From the NCBI RefSeq assembly GCF_019049755.1, contig NZ_JAFMOS010000624.1, positions 1 through 36,050 on the forward strand: DNA of 36,050 nucleotides, written 5' to 3'. The position numbers were made by a program, and so were the translations under genes. The stretch is from Rahnella perminowiae. Its GTDB lineage: Bacteria > Pseudomonadota > Gammaproteobacteria > Enterobacterales > Enterobacteriaceae. The notes beneath the pieces were generated by a model. The model was not told where the DNA came from, made no database searches, and saw only the letters and a program-made list of their open reading frames with translations. Positions 20,463 to 29,279 of the stretch are shown here, piece by piece; the first letter of the stretch is position 1; the number at the start of each line of letters is the position of its first letter.

Positions 20463-21494
20463 ATGCCAGCTATTACACCTTCGTATCAAATCGTAAATCC
20501 GTCATTCATCATGCCGGAGATGATCCTCTCCTATCAGCAGGCATCTGGTGCATTCTCAGCGCTGGCCAGCGGTAATCCGCTCGTTCGCCTGGGTGATGGT
20601 GACCAGTATGTTTATCTGAAACGTCTGGATATTCGTACTCAGTCAGCAGCAAGCCAGTCAGGGAACGGCAACATGCTGCCTTCCGTTGCACTGGAAGCTC
20701 GCATGATGAGCACGCCGACTTACCTGCACCGCGCTCGTGCCATTTACGATCATCACGACATGTCCGCCGCTGGAGGTTGGGGCATTGCTCTGCCGGAAGC
20801 CCAGCGACTGGGTACTCGTCAGGCCATCTTCCAGCAGTTGCGCAGTTCACTGCTGTTTGGCATGAATCCTGCGGGCGGTGAGGGACTGTTAAATACTAAC
20901 GGTGCAACCACAACGACATTGCCAGCTGACAGCACAGGCAACACGACAGTGCTGACTTACGATTCCGGTGAGCTTGCTGTGTTCCTTCTGGGCCGCATTC
21001 AGGCTGCGCGGACCCGTTGCATGCAAATGGGCGAAACCACACACATGGTTATTTTGGGTCCACAGCGCACACTCGGCGCAATGGAAATTCAGAAAATCGT
21101 TCAACTGACCAGTTATCAGCGCCCTGGGGCAGGTACTTCATCAGTGGCTGGAATGATCAAAGGCGTTGGTGCTGATGCTAATTTCACCATTGAATGGGCA
21201 TATGACGACACGCTGATCGGTGCTGGCGCTAACGGTACTGACGCCGTGATCCTGGTTATGCCAGAAGTCGAGCGCCCGGAAGTGAATTCGAAGATTAACA
21301 CCAACGAATTCGCGAAACTTTCCCCGTCGCTGGAAGCGACATCCCTTATGCTTTGTGACATGCCTGCACCGCGTGAAATTCCGACGCCGATTGCCGGTGG
21401 TGCTATCGATGTGCTTTCGGAATTGCGCTCTACCTCAGGCTGGGGTGTTCGTCCTGAAGCGATTGAAGTTATCAGCATGAATTACAGCGCTTAA
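20463..21494 (+). CDS. Major capsid protein (DUF2184 type)
   Basis: A 343-residue protein. Features include QYVYLKRLDIRTQSAASQ near the start, GGWGIALPEAQRLGTRQA in the middle and EIPTPIAGGAIDVLSELRST at the end, typical of DUF2184 capsid proteins with HK97-like fold. It follows protease/scaffold and decoration genes and has a GAGGAGAGG ribosome site. A terminator follows at once (21521-21549), which would favour high expression of this gene over the tail genes. Confidence 0.82.
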   Translation: MPAITPSYQIVNPSFIMPEMILSYQQASGAFSALASGNPLVRLGDGDQYVYLKRLDIRTQSAASQSGNGNMLPSVALEARMMSTPTYLHRARAIYDHHDMSAAGGWGIALPEAQRLGTRQAIFQQLRSSLLFGMNPAGGEGLLNTNGATTTTLPADSTGNTTVLTYDSGELAVFLLGRIQAARTRCMQMGETTHMVILGPQRTLGAMEIQKIVQLTSYQRPGAGTSSVAGMIKGVGADANFTIEWAYDDTLIGAGANGTDAVILVMPEVERPEVNSKINTNEFAKLSPSLEATSLMLCDMPAPREIPTPIAGGAIDVLSELRSTSGWGVRPEAIEVISMNYSA

Positions 21495-21520
21495 AAACAC
21501 TCATCTCGAAAACTCTTAAC

Positions 21521-21549
21521 CCCGCAGCCAGCTGGTTTGCGGGTTTTTT
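21521..21549 (+). terminator. Terminator after the capsid gene
   Basis: CCCGCA (21521-21526) pairs with TGCGGG (21538-21543), with CCAG/CTGG inside, followed by TTTTTT. It separates head from connector and tail genes; partial read-through or antitermination is needed. Confidence 0.75.
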
Positions 21550-21566
21550 ATGTCCGGAGTAAATCA

Positions 21567-22061
21567 ATGAAACTTCATATCGCAAATACCACCAAGCAAC
21601 GCCACGATTTCACGTTCCGTCGTCTGGAAAAATCGAATTTGGTGCACCATCCGATCCGCGCTGGTGAGCAGTCCATTGTTCTGGACGGCACAACAGATGA
21701 GATTGATTACATTCTCAAACAACATGAAATTTATGGTCTGATCGATGCGACTCGAATTGACCAGAGCAAAGCATATATCGGTCTGTGCTACAGCATTGAT
21801 AAACCAGTGGCATCGAAAATTATCGAAAAAGCGATGCGTGATAATGATCAGCATCTGACTCGAAAATCTAACGACCACCGCCAGGCATCTGCGTTCGCAA
21901 CCAGTGAAAAACTCCGCTCTGAAGATTCGGGTTTTCATGGCGATCTGGAAGTGAGTGCAGAGCAGCGCTTAAAGACTGATGAGGACCCCCGAGACACAGA
22001 TTTTGTGAATGAAACAATTTCTGTTGAAGGTGAAAAAAAGGGTTCTGGAAAGAAAAAATAA
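21567..22061 (+). CDS. Structural-region protein, unknown
   Basis: A 164-residue protein starting MKLHIANTTKQRHDFTFRRL with a beta-rich N-terminal half and a charged, lysine-rich tail (EGEKKGSGKKK). ATG 21567 with GGAG upstream is preferred to the earlier start at 21537, which lies in the terminator. It opens the connector/tail operon after the capsid terminator. It may be a head completion protein; no family is recognised. Confidence 0.6.
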   Translation: MKLHIANTTKQRHDFTFRRLEKSNLVHHPIRAGEQSIVLDGTTDEIDYILKQHEIYGLIDATRIDQSKAYIGLCYSIDKPVASKIIEKAMRDNDQHLTRKSNDHRQASAFATSEKLRSEDSGFHGDLEVSAEQRLKTDEDPRDTDFVNETISVEGEKKGSGKKK

Positions 22062-22073
22062 TCGGGGTACAGC

Positions 22074-22499
22074 ATGCCTGAACTATCCGGATTCATTCTT
22101 TTTATTCGCGATATCCTCGAAGTAAGTGCGGAATCTTTGCCGGATGATTCTCCCTATATCGCGAATAATTACGCTCTGTCGCTCGACTGGGTAAACCCGC
22201 AGCTTGTTTATATCAGCCCCCTGTTTTATTCGCAGGCAGTTTATAACCTCGCGGCTTCTTTTCTTATCAATTATGGGCCAACGGCTGTCTTTGGCGATAT
22301 CAGAGAAAAACTCGGCCTAAATAATTTTACCGCCGGTGTTATCAGCTCATCTTTTGACAACAATACCGGGCAAACACGTGAGGTTAGCGACGCGCTGAAA
22401 AACCTTTCCCTTGCAGATCTGCAACAGCTCAAAGACCCGTATGGCCGTCGGTATCTGGAAATTGCTCAGCAATATGGTGACCTCTGGGGGCTTTCATGA
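22074..22499 (+). CDS. Probable head-tail connector
   Basis: A 141-residue helical protein (IANNYALSLDWVNPQLVYIS, YNLAASFLINYGP). Its size and its place between the capsid and the tail-sheath genes fit an adaptor or stopper that sits on the portal. It overlaps the next gene by four bases. Family not recognised, so the call rests on position. Confidence 0.5.
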   Translation: MPELSGFILFIRDILEVSAESLPDDSPYIANNYALSLDWVNPQLVYISPLFYSQAVYNLAASFLINYGPTAVFGDIREKLGLNNFTAGVISSSFDNNTGQTREVSDALKNLSLADLQQLKDPYGRRYLEIAQQYGDLWGLS

Positions 22500-22930
22500 T
22501 CACTCTTCATTTCGGCGTGATTGATGTTCCTTACGAGGATGAAAACACGACCACTGGTGATGTGGCAGAATTTCTCGAGGAGAAATACAAAATCATGCAG
22601 ACATTCTTTGATCGGCATGGTCAAGACATCGCTGATCTGATGAGTAAAGACCTTGCCGGGGGGCTTGAAAATCTTCTGGCTGGTGCGCCGACGTCGCGTG
22701 ACCCTTTGGCGGAATCCATGTCGCAGGTGCATAACCTTTTCGTAGCATTTCTTGATAACCAGGAAATGAATGGAGCTGACGGGGTTCCGACCCTTCGAGC
22801 GCTGAAGGGGATCAGTAAGCGTTTCAAAAACAAAAAAGGCGAACCGCGTCCCTCGTTCATTGATACAGGAACGTATCAGGCCGCGATGCGTTCATGGGTT
22901 AGCGGGGTATTAAATGCCTTCCCTCAGTGA
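22496..22930 (+). CDS. Probable neck/tail-completion protein
   Basis: A 144-residue protein, helical in the first half (DVAEFLEEKYKIMQTFFDRH) and ending FIDTGTYQAAMRSWVS. The phrase resembles HK97 gp10-type tail-completion proteins, but the match is only suggestive. It overlaps the preceding gene by ATGA and the following by 17 bases. Position in the neck gene block is the main evidence. Confidence 0.5.
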   Translation: MITLHFGVIDVPYEDENTTTGDVAEFLEEKYKIMQTFFDRHGQDIADLMSKDLAGGLENLLAGAPTSRDPLAESMSQVHNLFVAFLDNQEMNGADGVPTLRALKGISKRFKNKKGEPRPSFIDTGTYQAAMRSWVSGVLNAFPQ

Positions 22931-23858
22931 ACTACAGCAAACCGCAAAAACTGAACTTAATGCTGCCTTGGCGCAGGGTATCGACGATATCAGCCGCTCA
23001 GGCATTGTTACGTTCACGAAATATATTCGGAAAGTCCTTCCCCTTGATGGTTTTGTTTTCTGGGTGAAGGCTTCGATCACTTCCGATGATGCTGACCCTG
23101 AACCCGACACGGTTGATGTGAAAGGTTATTTGCATCTGACCACAGAAAGCATTCAGGAGGATGAGCAGCTTTATGATAGGAACGTCGTCACCTTTACTGC
23201 TCAGGCTGATATCGACCCGTTCAACGACATTGGATCTGAAGTTCTCTACATTGGGGAGTTTTTCGGTATTCAGTTTTCGTTCTCTCGCCGGACGGGCCTG
23301 AACGAACAGGCCAACACATATCACTACACCGGTGAGGCTGTTTACCCGCACATGCGGTCGCAAATTATCAACTCTCCGGACGATATTGATTTAACGGACG
23401 TTGTGGTATCGAGTTCGCTGCCGGTCTGGTTGGGCCTTAGCCAGTTCATGCCTATGTTTCCATCAATGCTCTCAACCCAGAACCTTGCGCCACCGTACGC
23501 CACGGTCAAGTGCAGCAATACGGCACCCATTGCCGGGGGCTTTTACCTGGATGAAATGAACAATCAGTGGCAGTTGGTTACCGAGGACGTAACGGTTTCT
23601 ATTACCGGCCTGCGAAATGCTGCAGTTGAAGATTTCCTTCGATATATCCAGCAATACACGTTGGGCGATGAAGCCGAGATGGGGGTTATGAATATTCCCG
23701 TTGTGCAGGATGAGCGCGTTACCCAGAACGAACTGAATATTATCGCTATGCGTAAAACCGTCAAATTTAAAATTAATTATTACCAGCAGCGCATGCGTAA
23801 CGTCGCCCGCCAGCTGATCACGAAGTCAATCCCGACCATTTATGCGGAGGCTAAATAA
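22914..23858 (+). CDS. Neck/tail-terminator-region structural protein
   Basis: A 314-residue protein lying directly before the tail sheath gene (adjacent, with no gap). It has mixed alpha/beta character with VTFTAQADIDPFNDIGSEVL and AMRKTVKFKINYYQQRMRNV. In contractile phages this place is usually a tail terminator or neck protein. No family is recognised with confidence. Confidence 0.55.
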   Translation: MPSLSELQQTAKTELNAALAQGIDDISRSGIVTFTKYIRKVLPLDGFVFWVKASITSDDADPEPDTVDVKGYLHLTTESIQEDEQLYDRNVVTFTAQADIDPFNDIGSEVLYIGEFFGIQFSFSRRTGLNEQANTYHYTGEAVYPHMRSQIINSPDDIDLTDVVVSSSLPVWLGLSQFMPMFPSMLSTQNLAPPYATVKCSNTAPIAGGFYLDEMNNQWQLVTEDVTVSITGLRNAAVEDFLRYIQQYTLGDEAEMGVMNIPVVQDERVTQNELNIIAMRKTVKFKINYYQQRMRNVARQLITKSIPTIYAEAK

Positions 23859-25247
23859 ATGGCAATTGTTAATATTAATATTTCAATCCTCAATCCGCCG
23901 AAGCCATCGCAACTTTTAAAATCTGGAGCAATGATATCTCAGGGCGGGACTACATTAACCCCTGGGAAATATCAGCTCCTGACTGGCTCATCCGACCTCA
24001 GCGATTATCTGAAAACCGTTGCGACCACCAGCATTGCGTGGGCAACTGGCGTTGTAACGGTCACTTTAGCCAGTCCTCATGGCTTAACAATCGGTGATGA
24101 TGTGCTGGTTGCTATTTCCGGTGTTGCGCCTTCTGCCTATAACGGGTCTGTAATGGCCACGATAACCAGCACAACAGAGTTTACTTACTCTCTGACCACA
24201 AACCCTGGCGCCGTGACAACACAAGGAAACGTGATACCGCCTGCATCGTTAGAAATTAACCAGATGAACACGGTGTTCTGGGCTCAGGGGACGCGCCGTG
24301 CAGTTTACGTTCTTGAACTTGGTACCGGCGATTCTGCCGATGGTGTCTCAGCGCTGAGTGATTTCATTGCTGAAGATGTTTCTCTCGGCAATACCTACCA
24401 GACATTTTTCTCCTATCTTGCCCCGCGAGAGTGGGATACGGAGCCCACGTTTAAAACATTGGTGAATAACTACACCTCACCGGAGTATTTGGTGAAATTC
24501 TTCGTTACGACAACGATCAATACTTACACCGCCTGGGTGAATGCGGCCTACCCCAATGTTTATGCAGGCGTAGAAGCTCCTGCCGTTGTTGGTACTGAGT
24601 TCTCTATGGCATCTCACTTCCAATCTTCACTGGTGAATGACCCGGGATCATCAAACATGGTTCCGCCTATGGCGTACCGCTTCTTGTACGGCGTTACTGA
24701 GTATCCGCCAGCCGGGAATGGGACGCTGCTGAAAACATTAAAGGCCAACAATATCAATTATGTTGGGGATTCAGCTGAGGGAGGTCTCAGTAACAAAATG
24801 ATCGTGGCCGGACACATGCTGGATGGCAACCCATTCAACTATTGGTATTCCGTGGCCTGGTGCGCAATCAACCTCGAACTGGATTTGGCCAACGAAGTCA
24901 TCAACGGTTCGAATACCACGATCAACCCCCTATATTACGACCAGGACGGCATCGATCGACTGCAAAAACGCGGTCTGAAAACTCTCCGCTCGGGTATCAG
25001 CTACGGTCTCATCCTCGGGCAAGTCATCAGTACAAAACTCGATCAGACCACGTTCAATGAGAACTTCAACGAAGGTGACTATTCTGGAAGCGCGGTTATT
25101 AATGCCGTACCGTTCTCCAGTTACACCAGCCTCAACGAATCAGCGTATGCGGACGGTGAATACGGCGGTCTTAGTGCTGTCATGACGCCAAAACGCGGCT
25201 TCGAATCAATCACCTTCAATCTCAACGTCACCAATTTTGTGGGGTAA
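23859..25247 (+). CDS. Tail sheath protein (DUF3383 type) with inserted FCCH-like domain
   Basis: A 462-residue protein. The C-terminal two thirds (FFSYLAPREWDTEPTFKTLV, WYSVAWCAINLELDLANEVI, DGIDRLQKRGLKTLRSGISY, GYKR-like end KRGFESITFNLNV) follow the DUF3383/contractile-sheath pattern. Residues about 51-127 hold a small inserted beta domain (TLASPHGLTIGDDVLVAISG, PSAYNGSV, TEFTYSL) similar to inserts in two other virion proteins here. The sheath contracts to drive the tube through the cell wall, so the phage is a myovirus. Confidence 0.8.
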   Translation: MAIVNINISILNPPKPSQLLKSGAMISQGGTTLTPGKYQLLTGSSDLSDYLKTVATTSIAWATGVVTVTLASPHGLTIGDDVLVAISGVAPSAYNGSVMATITSTTEFTYSLTTNPGAVTTQGNVIPPASLEINQMNTVFWAQGTRRAVYVLELGTGDSADGVSALSDFIAEDVSLGNTYQTFFSYLAPREWDTEPTFKTLVNNYTSPEYLVKFFVTTTINTYTAWVNAAYPNVYAGVEAPAVVGTEFSMASHFQSSLVNDPGSSNMVPPMAYRFLYGVTEYPPAGNGTLLKTLKANNINYVGDSAEGGLSNKMIVAGHMLDGNPFNYWYSVAWCAINLELDLANEVINGSNTTINPLYYDQDGIDRLQKRGLKTLRSGISYGLILGQVISTKLDQTTFNENFNEGDYSGSAVINAVPFSSYTSLNESAYADGEYGGLSAVMTPKRGFESITFNLNVTNFVG

Positions 25248-25253
25248 AAATAA

Positions 25254-25691
25254 ATGCCAAATCCTTTAGTTGCTCAGGGATTTCTTAACCGCGTTAAGGC
25301 TTCATTATCGGTTACCGATATCCCGGCATTAAACATCACGGCCTCATACCTTGGTAAAGAGGGGATCAGCGTGCGGCCGGAAGGGCCGGCGACCGACATC
25401 ATCGGCACGATGGCCGGCACGGTGGGTAGCCAGGTTCCCTATCAGCAGGTGACGATTACTGCCCACTTACTGAAAACTCAAAGTCTGGGGGCCAGCTATC
25501 AGAATCAGTTCGCAGTAGATACGGCGCTGGGCGAAGTCGTAGTCACTCCTGATGCAACCACATTCGGGACAGTTACCGCGCTGAATTGCTATCTGATGAA
25601 CTTCAACGAACTGTTGCTCAACGGTACCGATGCCGGTTATGTCGTGACAATTTCCGGATATGTACCGGTCAACAGCAATATGTGGAACTGA
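25254..25691 (+). CDS. Tail tube protein
   Basis: A 145-residue protein directly after the sheath gene. It is beta-rich (VKASLSVTDIPALNITASYL, QQVTITAHLLKTQSL, VVTISGYVPVNS), the size and pattern of contractile tail tube proteins that stack as hexamers inside the sheath. The order sheath-tube-chaperone-tape measure is standard. Confidence 0.75.
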   Translation: MPNPLVAQGFLNRVKASLSVTDIPALNITASYLGKEGISVRPEGPATDIIGTMAGTVGSQVPYQQVTITAHLLKTQSLGASYQNQFAVDTALGEVVVTPDATTFGTVTALNCYLMNFNELLLNGTDAGYVVTISGYVPVNSNMWN

Positions 25692-25696
25692 ACATC

Positions 25697-26278
25697 GTGA
25701 AAATTGATAAAAAGCTGAATTTTGTCAGCACAATCAGTCGGGATGATGGTTCGCTGATCTATCTGCATGTGGTGCCTTTCCCGTATGAGGTGGTTGAAAA
25801 CCACTGTCTGCTGCTGGGAAATATGTTCAATAACTTCTTTTCGTTGGTCGGTACTGTCGGCGCTCCGCGCGTGGCCGCGATGATGCTGCGCAAGACCCTT
25901 AAGGCACAGCAGGAAAACGGTTCAATACCTGCTGGTACGCCAACAATCGTTGACGACATTCAGCGACTGGCAACGGTCATCTGGTCTGATGCCGGAGTAT
26001 GGAAATCCTCCCCCTTGGATACCGCATTGAAACAAGGGATCCTGAGCGATGATGAATATCGTGAAGTAGAAGGGGAGATTGTTTTTTTTATGGTCTCCTC
26101 GGCTATTCAGAAAGCGAACCTGATCGTTCCAACTATTGGCAAAGCGTTGGAGATGTACAGCGGGCAACTCGTCTCATTGAATGCTACGGCGTTCAAAGAT
26201 TCTTTACTGACGTTGAAAACGGATACCGATACCCCGAACCCGCCAGCCACGCAGGAACTATCACACATACCCTCTTAG
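25697..26278 (+). CDS. Tail assembly chaperone, short form
   Basis: A 193-residue protein between tube and tape measure genes, the usual place of G/GT-type chaperones. The GTG at 25697 is chosen as start; the longer frame from 25586 would lie inside the tube gene. The product is helical (FNNFFSLVGTVGAPRVAAMM, EVEGEIVFFMVSS). A T-TTT-TTT heptamer lies in the correct phase at 26083-26089, and a second frame without start codon continues to the tape measure gene. A fraction of ribosomes should therefore make a longer form. The chaperone binds the tape measure during tail assembly. Confidence 0.7.
   Translation: MKIDKKLNFVSTISRDDGSLIYLHVVPFPYEVVENHCLLLGNMFNNFFSLVGTVGAPRVAAMMLRKTLKAQQENGSIPAGTPTIVDDIQRLATVIWSDAGVWKSSPLDTALKQGILSDDEYREVEGEIVFFMVSSAIQKANLIVPTIGKALEMYSGQLVSLNATAFKDSLLTLKTDTDTPNPPATQELSHIPS
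26083..26089 (+). promoter_or_regulatory. Candidate -1 frameshift heptamer
   Basis: T-TTT-TTT read as GTT TTT TTT ATG in the chaperone frame. It matches the X-XXY-YYZ slippery rule and leads into the -1 frame, which is open to 26412. Confidence 0.45.
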
Positions 26279-26412
26279 ACTGGGCTTCTAACGAGGGCTT
26301 CAGGGATCTCTGTCGCGAATATGATTTGGGGGATTATAAAAGCCCCCTGCATTTCAGGCAGCGGTTCATTCTTGAAGAAATAAGCAAGAAGGGATACTTC
26401 AATGGTGGCTAA
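26089..26412 (+). CDS. Tail assembly chaperone, -1 frame extension
   Basis: The -1 frame is open from about 26064 to the stop at 26410-26412 and has no ATG or GTG; its only TTG is near 26326. It ends with a convincing protein segment (HTLLDWASNEGFRDLCREYD, YKSPLHFRQRFILEEISKKG), and it overlaps the tape measure start by 11 bases, like the GT part of lambda GGT. Only frameshifting can express it. Slipping may instead occur later (26190-26270), because the zero frame still looks natural after the heptamer. The exact site is open. Confidence 0.55.
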   Translation, partial: YGLLGYSESEPDRSNYWQSVGDVQRATRLIECYGVQRFFTDVENGYRYPEPASHAGTITHTLLDWASNEGFRDLCREYDLGDYKSPLHFRQRFILEEISKKGYFNGG

Positions 26413-28291
26413 ATCGGTCCTTGAGATTGACGTCAATGACGATAAATTTCAGTCATTTCTCGAAAAATTCAGGGAGTATCAGAGCGCCATTGGCGAGCTG
26501 CCTGAGGCATGGCGTGAGGCGGCTCAGGGGATCGGTGTTAGCGCTAAAGCCACCGAGACCGCGCAGGTTAACTCTGAATCAATGGCGCAGGCGTTTGCCG
26601 ATGGCGTGGCGTCCATTGCTGCGATAAATACCGGACTCGACCGGCTGAACGGCAATTTAGAGAAGGCCAACAAAACCCAGTCTGTTTTTAACAAAGCGAC
26701 CAGCGGCGCACAGAAATTCCTGAACGGTGCAACCAAAGACGCCAAATCTCTGGCTGGCCACATTAAAGATGCTACGACCAGTCTGATTTCGTGGGGCACG
26801 ATTGTTGGCGTTTTCTCTGGGCTTGTCGGCGCGGGTGGTCTGTTTGGATTAAATCGCCTGGCTGCTGGTGCGTCAGCGCAGCGATTCACCGCGCTTGGGC
26901 TCGGCACCACAGCGGGTGGCCTAAATTCCAGTGCGGTAAATTATCAAACTGCGCTCGGCAATCCAGTAGCCACTCTGGGCGCAATTCGTGACGCTCAGCT
27001 TGATCTTGGTAAACGTTGGCAGTTCGGCGCTATGGGGATTAAAAATCCTGACCAGGACCCGGCGAAACTCCTCCCACAGATGATCCGCAGTGCGCGGGAT
27101 ATCTTCGTACGCAACGGCAGCACGCTTCAGGGGGCGGAAGCTAACGGACTGACGAACTTCTTCTCTCTCGATGATCTGAACCGCTTTAAGCACATGAGCG
27201 ATGCAGAAATCGACGCAATGCAAAAACGCGCAGAGCAGGACAGCCAGCAATTGCAACTGAGCGATCAGACGCAAAAGCAATGGCAGGATTTCAACGTCCA
27301 AATCCAGCGCAGCGGCGTTAGCATAGAAAACTCGTTTATCCGCGGTCTGGCACCGTTGGCCCCGCAACTCAGTAAGCTTTCAGACGCCTTTTCTGGTGCC
27401 ATTGATACGGTACTCAAATCACCAGAACTGGGGAAATGGATTGATGGCCTTTCAAACGGCATTCAGAAGTTCGGAAATTACCTGGCGTCACCTGAGTTCA
27501 AATCTGATGTGGAATCATTTATCACAGGGGTGGAGAGACTTGGACATGCCATAGGCAAGGTAATTGACTGGATAACGGGGAAAACAAATCTCACGGTAGA
27601 TGGAGTGACATCAGGCTCGTCAATGCTGAGCAACAAGGAGGTTAAAGACCCTCAGACCGGACAAAGTTACATCCCCGGCACTGATGGGGATCCGCGAGTT
27701 TGGGGATTTCTTAAACGAGGGCGGAAAATTTCAGGTATTGCGCCAACGGAATATGACGATTATTTCGATGAAGCGGCTAAAAAGTTTCATGTGAACTCGA
27801 AGCTTTTGAAGTCCATCACGGGTGCCGAATCTTCCTGGGATCCGAATGCCGTGAGTAAAGCGGGTGCGCAAGGGCTTATGCAGGTAATGCCTCAGAATTT
27901 CCAACCAGGTGAGAGCCCGTTCAACCCTCGCGATAACATCATGGCTGGTGCGCGTGTGCTGGCCGATGGAATGAAGTACGCTGAAAAAAATGGCGGTGGC
28001 CTTGAAGAGGCTCTTCGTTACTACAACGGGGGCATTCGACGAGGGAGTAAGGAGAATATTGAATATCCCTCCCGCGTCAAGGAGCAGTATGCGGCCCTGT
28101 ATGGTCAGTCTAATACTGGTCAGAATGACCCGCAGCAAAACAATCTGCAAAAAGGCTCAGCTAAAACCGATCAGATACTTCAGCAAATTCTGGACAACCA
28201 ACGGCGAAATAATGGCGGTGGTTTGACCATTAACAACAACACCGGCGGTAACGCCATTGTGACCAGCACACAGCTTGGAGGGTACGGATAA
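26402..28291 (+). CDS. Tape measure protein with lytic transglycosylase domain
   Basis: A 629-residue protein. The N-terminal half is helical and alanine-rich, with a hydrophobic glycine-rich segment (WGTIVGVFSGLVGAGGLFGL, about 133-152) that could be the membrane-active part. The C-terminal part is an SLT/lytic transglycosylase domain (FHVNSKLLKSITGAESSWDP with catalytic Glu476, then AVSKAGAQGLMQVMP and ALRYYNGG). It sets tail length and locally opens peptidoglycan during DNA entry. It follows the chaperone with an overlap and joins the next gene by TAATG. Confidence 0.85.
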   Translation: MVAKSVLEIDVNDDKFQSFLEKFREYQSAIGELPEAWREAAQGIGVSAKATETAQVNSESMAQAFADGVASIAAINTGLDRLNGNLEKANKTQSVFNKATSGAQKFLNGATKDAKSLAGHIKDATTSLISWGTIVGVFSGLVGAGGLFGLNRLAAGASAQRFTALGLGTTAGGLNSSAVNYQTALGNPVATLGAIRDAQLDLGKRWQFGAMGIKNPDQDPAKLLPQMIRSARDIFVRNGSTLQGAEANGLTNFFSLDDLNRFKHMSDAEIDAMQKRAEQDSQQLQLSDQTQKQWQDFNVQIQRSGVSIENSFIRGLAPLAPQLSKLSDAFSGAIDTVLKSPELGKWIDGLSNGIQKFGNYLASPEFKSDVESFITGVERLGHAIGKVIDWITGKTNLTVDGVTSGSSMLSNKEVKDPQTGQSYIPGTDGDPRVWGFLKRGRKISGIAPTEYDDYFDEAAKKFHVNSKLLKSITGAESSWDPNAVSKAGAQGLMQVMPQNFQPGESPFNPRDNIMAGARVLADGMKYAEKNGGGLEEALRYYNGGIRRGSKENIEYPSRVKEQYAALYGQSNTGQNDPQQNNLQKGSAKTDQILQQILDNQRRNNGGGLTINNNTGGNAIVTSTQLGGYG

Positions 28292-29007
28292 TGGCCTTTA
28301 CGAGAGAGTTGTATCGTCTGGGCTTCGAGATCTCGCCGGTAATTCTCAGTGAAGGGATCGCCCAGAGCATTCCCGGCGGGATGCTGCCGATTGTGGCGCT
28401 GACGCAAAGTGCCAGTTTTGTATCAAGCCTGATTGGCGGGTCAAGTTCGCTTACTGATCTGGATAAATATTTCTGTCATTGGTCGGCCATGCAGGGCTCG
28501 ACAATGATTGATTACGATATCGCCACGTATTCATTTGCAAATCAGACAGTGGCCGCAAATGCGCTTTTAGCAAACCCGCTTCGTGTTTCCCTGCTGATGA
28601 GAACACCTATCAACGAAAACACCGGTGCGATGACGAAACTTGTAACGCTGAGTGCGTTACAAGCTGTTCTTCAGGCTCATGCGAATCTCGGCGGCACCTA
28701 TGTTGTCGCAACCCCCGGGATCATTTATAGCAACTGTATTTTGAAAACTGTTCGCGACGTAACGGGCGGTAATGAGACGACCCCTCAGAGCCAATGGCTG
28801 TGGGATTTTGAGCAGCCTCTGGTTACTGAAACCAGCGCCGACCAGGCCGTCACAAATTTTCTCAATAAAATCGATGCTGGTGATAAACAGACCGGTAGTG
28901 CGTGGACAAATACGGCATCAGCGCTGGGGAATACAGCATTAGGTAGTGGCGTGACCAGCGGGATAAACGGGTTGATTAGTTCACTGAAAGGGACGTTTGG
29001 CATATGA
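28291..29007 (+). CDS. Baseplate-region protein, unknown
   Basis: A 238-residue protein between the tape measure and the baseplate plug. The first part (LGFEISPVILSEGIAQSIPG) and ATYSFANQTVAANALLANPL suggest a beta-rich structural protein. The C-terminus is rich in Gly, Ser and Thr. Position suggests a baseplate or tail-tip component; the family was not recognised. It overlaps the next gene by ATGA. Confidence 0.6.
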   Translation: MAFTRELYRLGFEISPVILSEGIAQSIPGGMLPIVALTQSASFVSSLIGGSSSLTDLDKYFCHWSAMQGSTMIDYDIATYSFANQTVAANALLANPLRVSLLMRTPINENTGAMTKLVTLSALQAVLQAHANLGGTYVVATPGIIYSNCILKTVRDVTGGNETTPQSQWLWDFEQPLVTETSADQAVTNFLNKIDAGDKQTGSAWTNTASALGNTALGSGVTSGINGLISSLKGTFGI

Positions 29008-29279
29008 GCACAGAACTCTACCCCTTCACTGGTGATGAGCAACAAAGCATGGCGTTTACGCCTGTTTTGGATGGCTCAGTGTACGACTGCCAAATAAAAT
29101 GGAATATCGCCGCGCAGCGTTGGTACCTGAATATCAGTGATAACTCAGGAAGTCGATTGCTCACAATACCTTTGATTGAATCCACCACCAACAGTGGAAT
29201 AAACCTCATTGCAGGAATTTTCTCTGAGACGGTTATGTATTGGAGGGGATCCAACGGTCAAATTGAGGTAACGAGCTGA
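29004..29279 (+). CDS. Baseplate plug-like protein (Pam3 gp18 type)
   Basis: A 91-residue beta-rich protein (DGSVYDCQIKWNIAAQRWYL, NISDNSGSRLL, IPLI) with the pattern of the small baseplate plug family described in myophage Pam3. Its place just before the hub gene is the same. It overlaps its neighbours by four bases and one base. It would close the tube at the tail tip until infection. Confidence 0.65.
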   Translation: MSTELYPFTGDEQQSMAFTPVLDGSVYDCQIKWNIAAQRWYLNISDNSGSRLLTIPLIESTTNSGINLIAGIFSETVMYWRGSNGQIEVTS

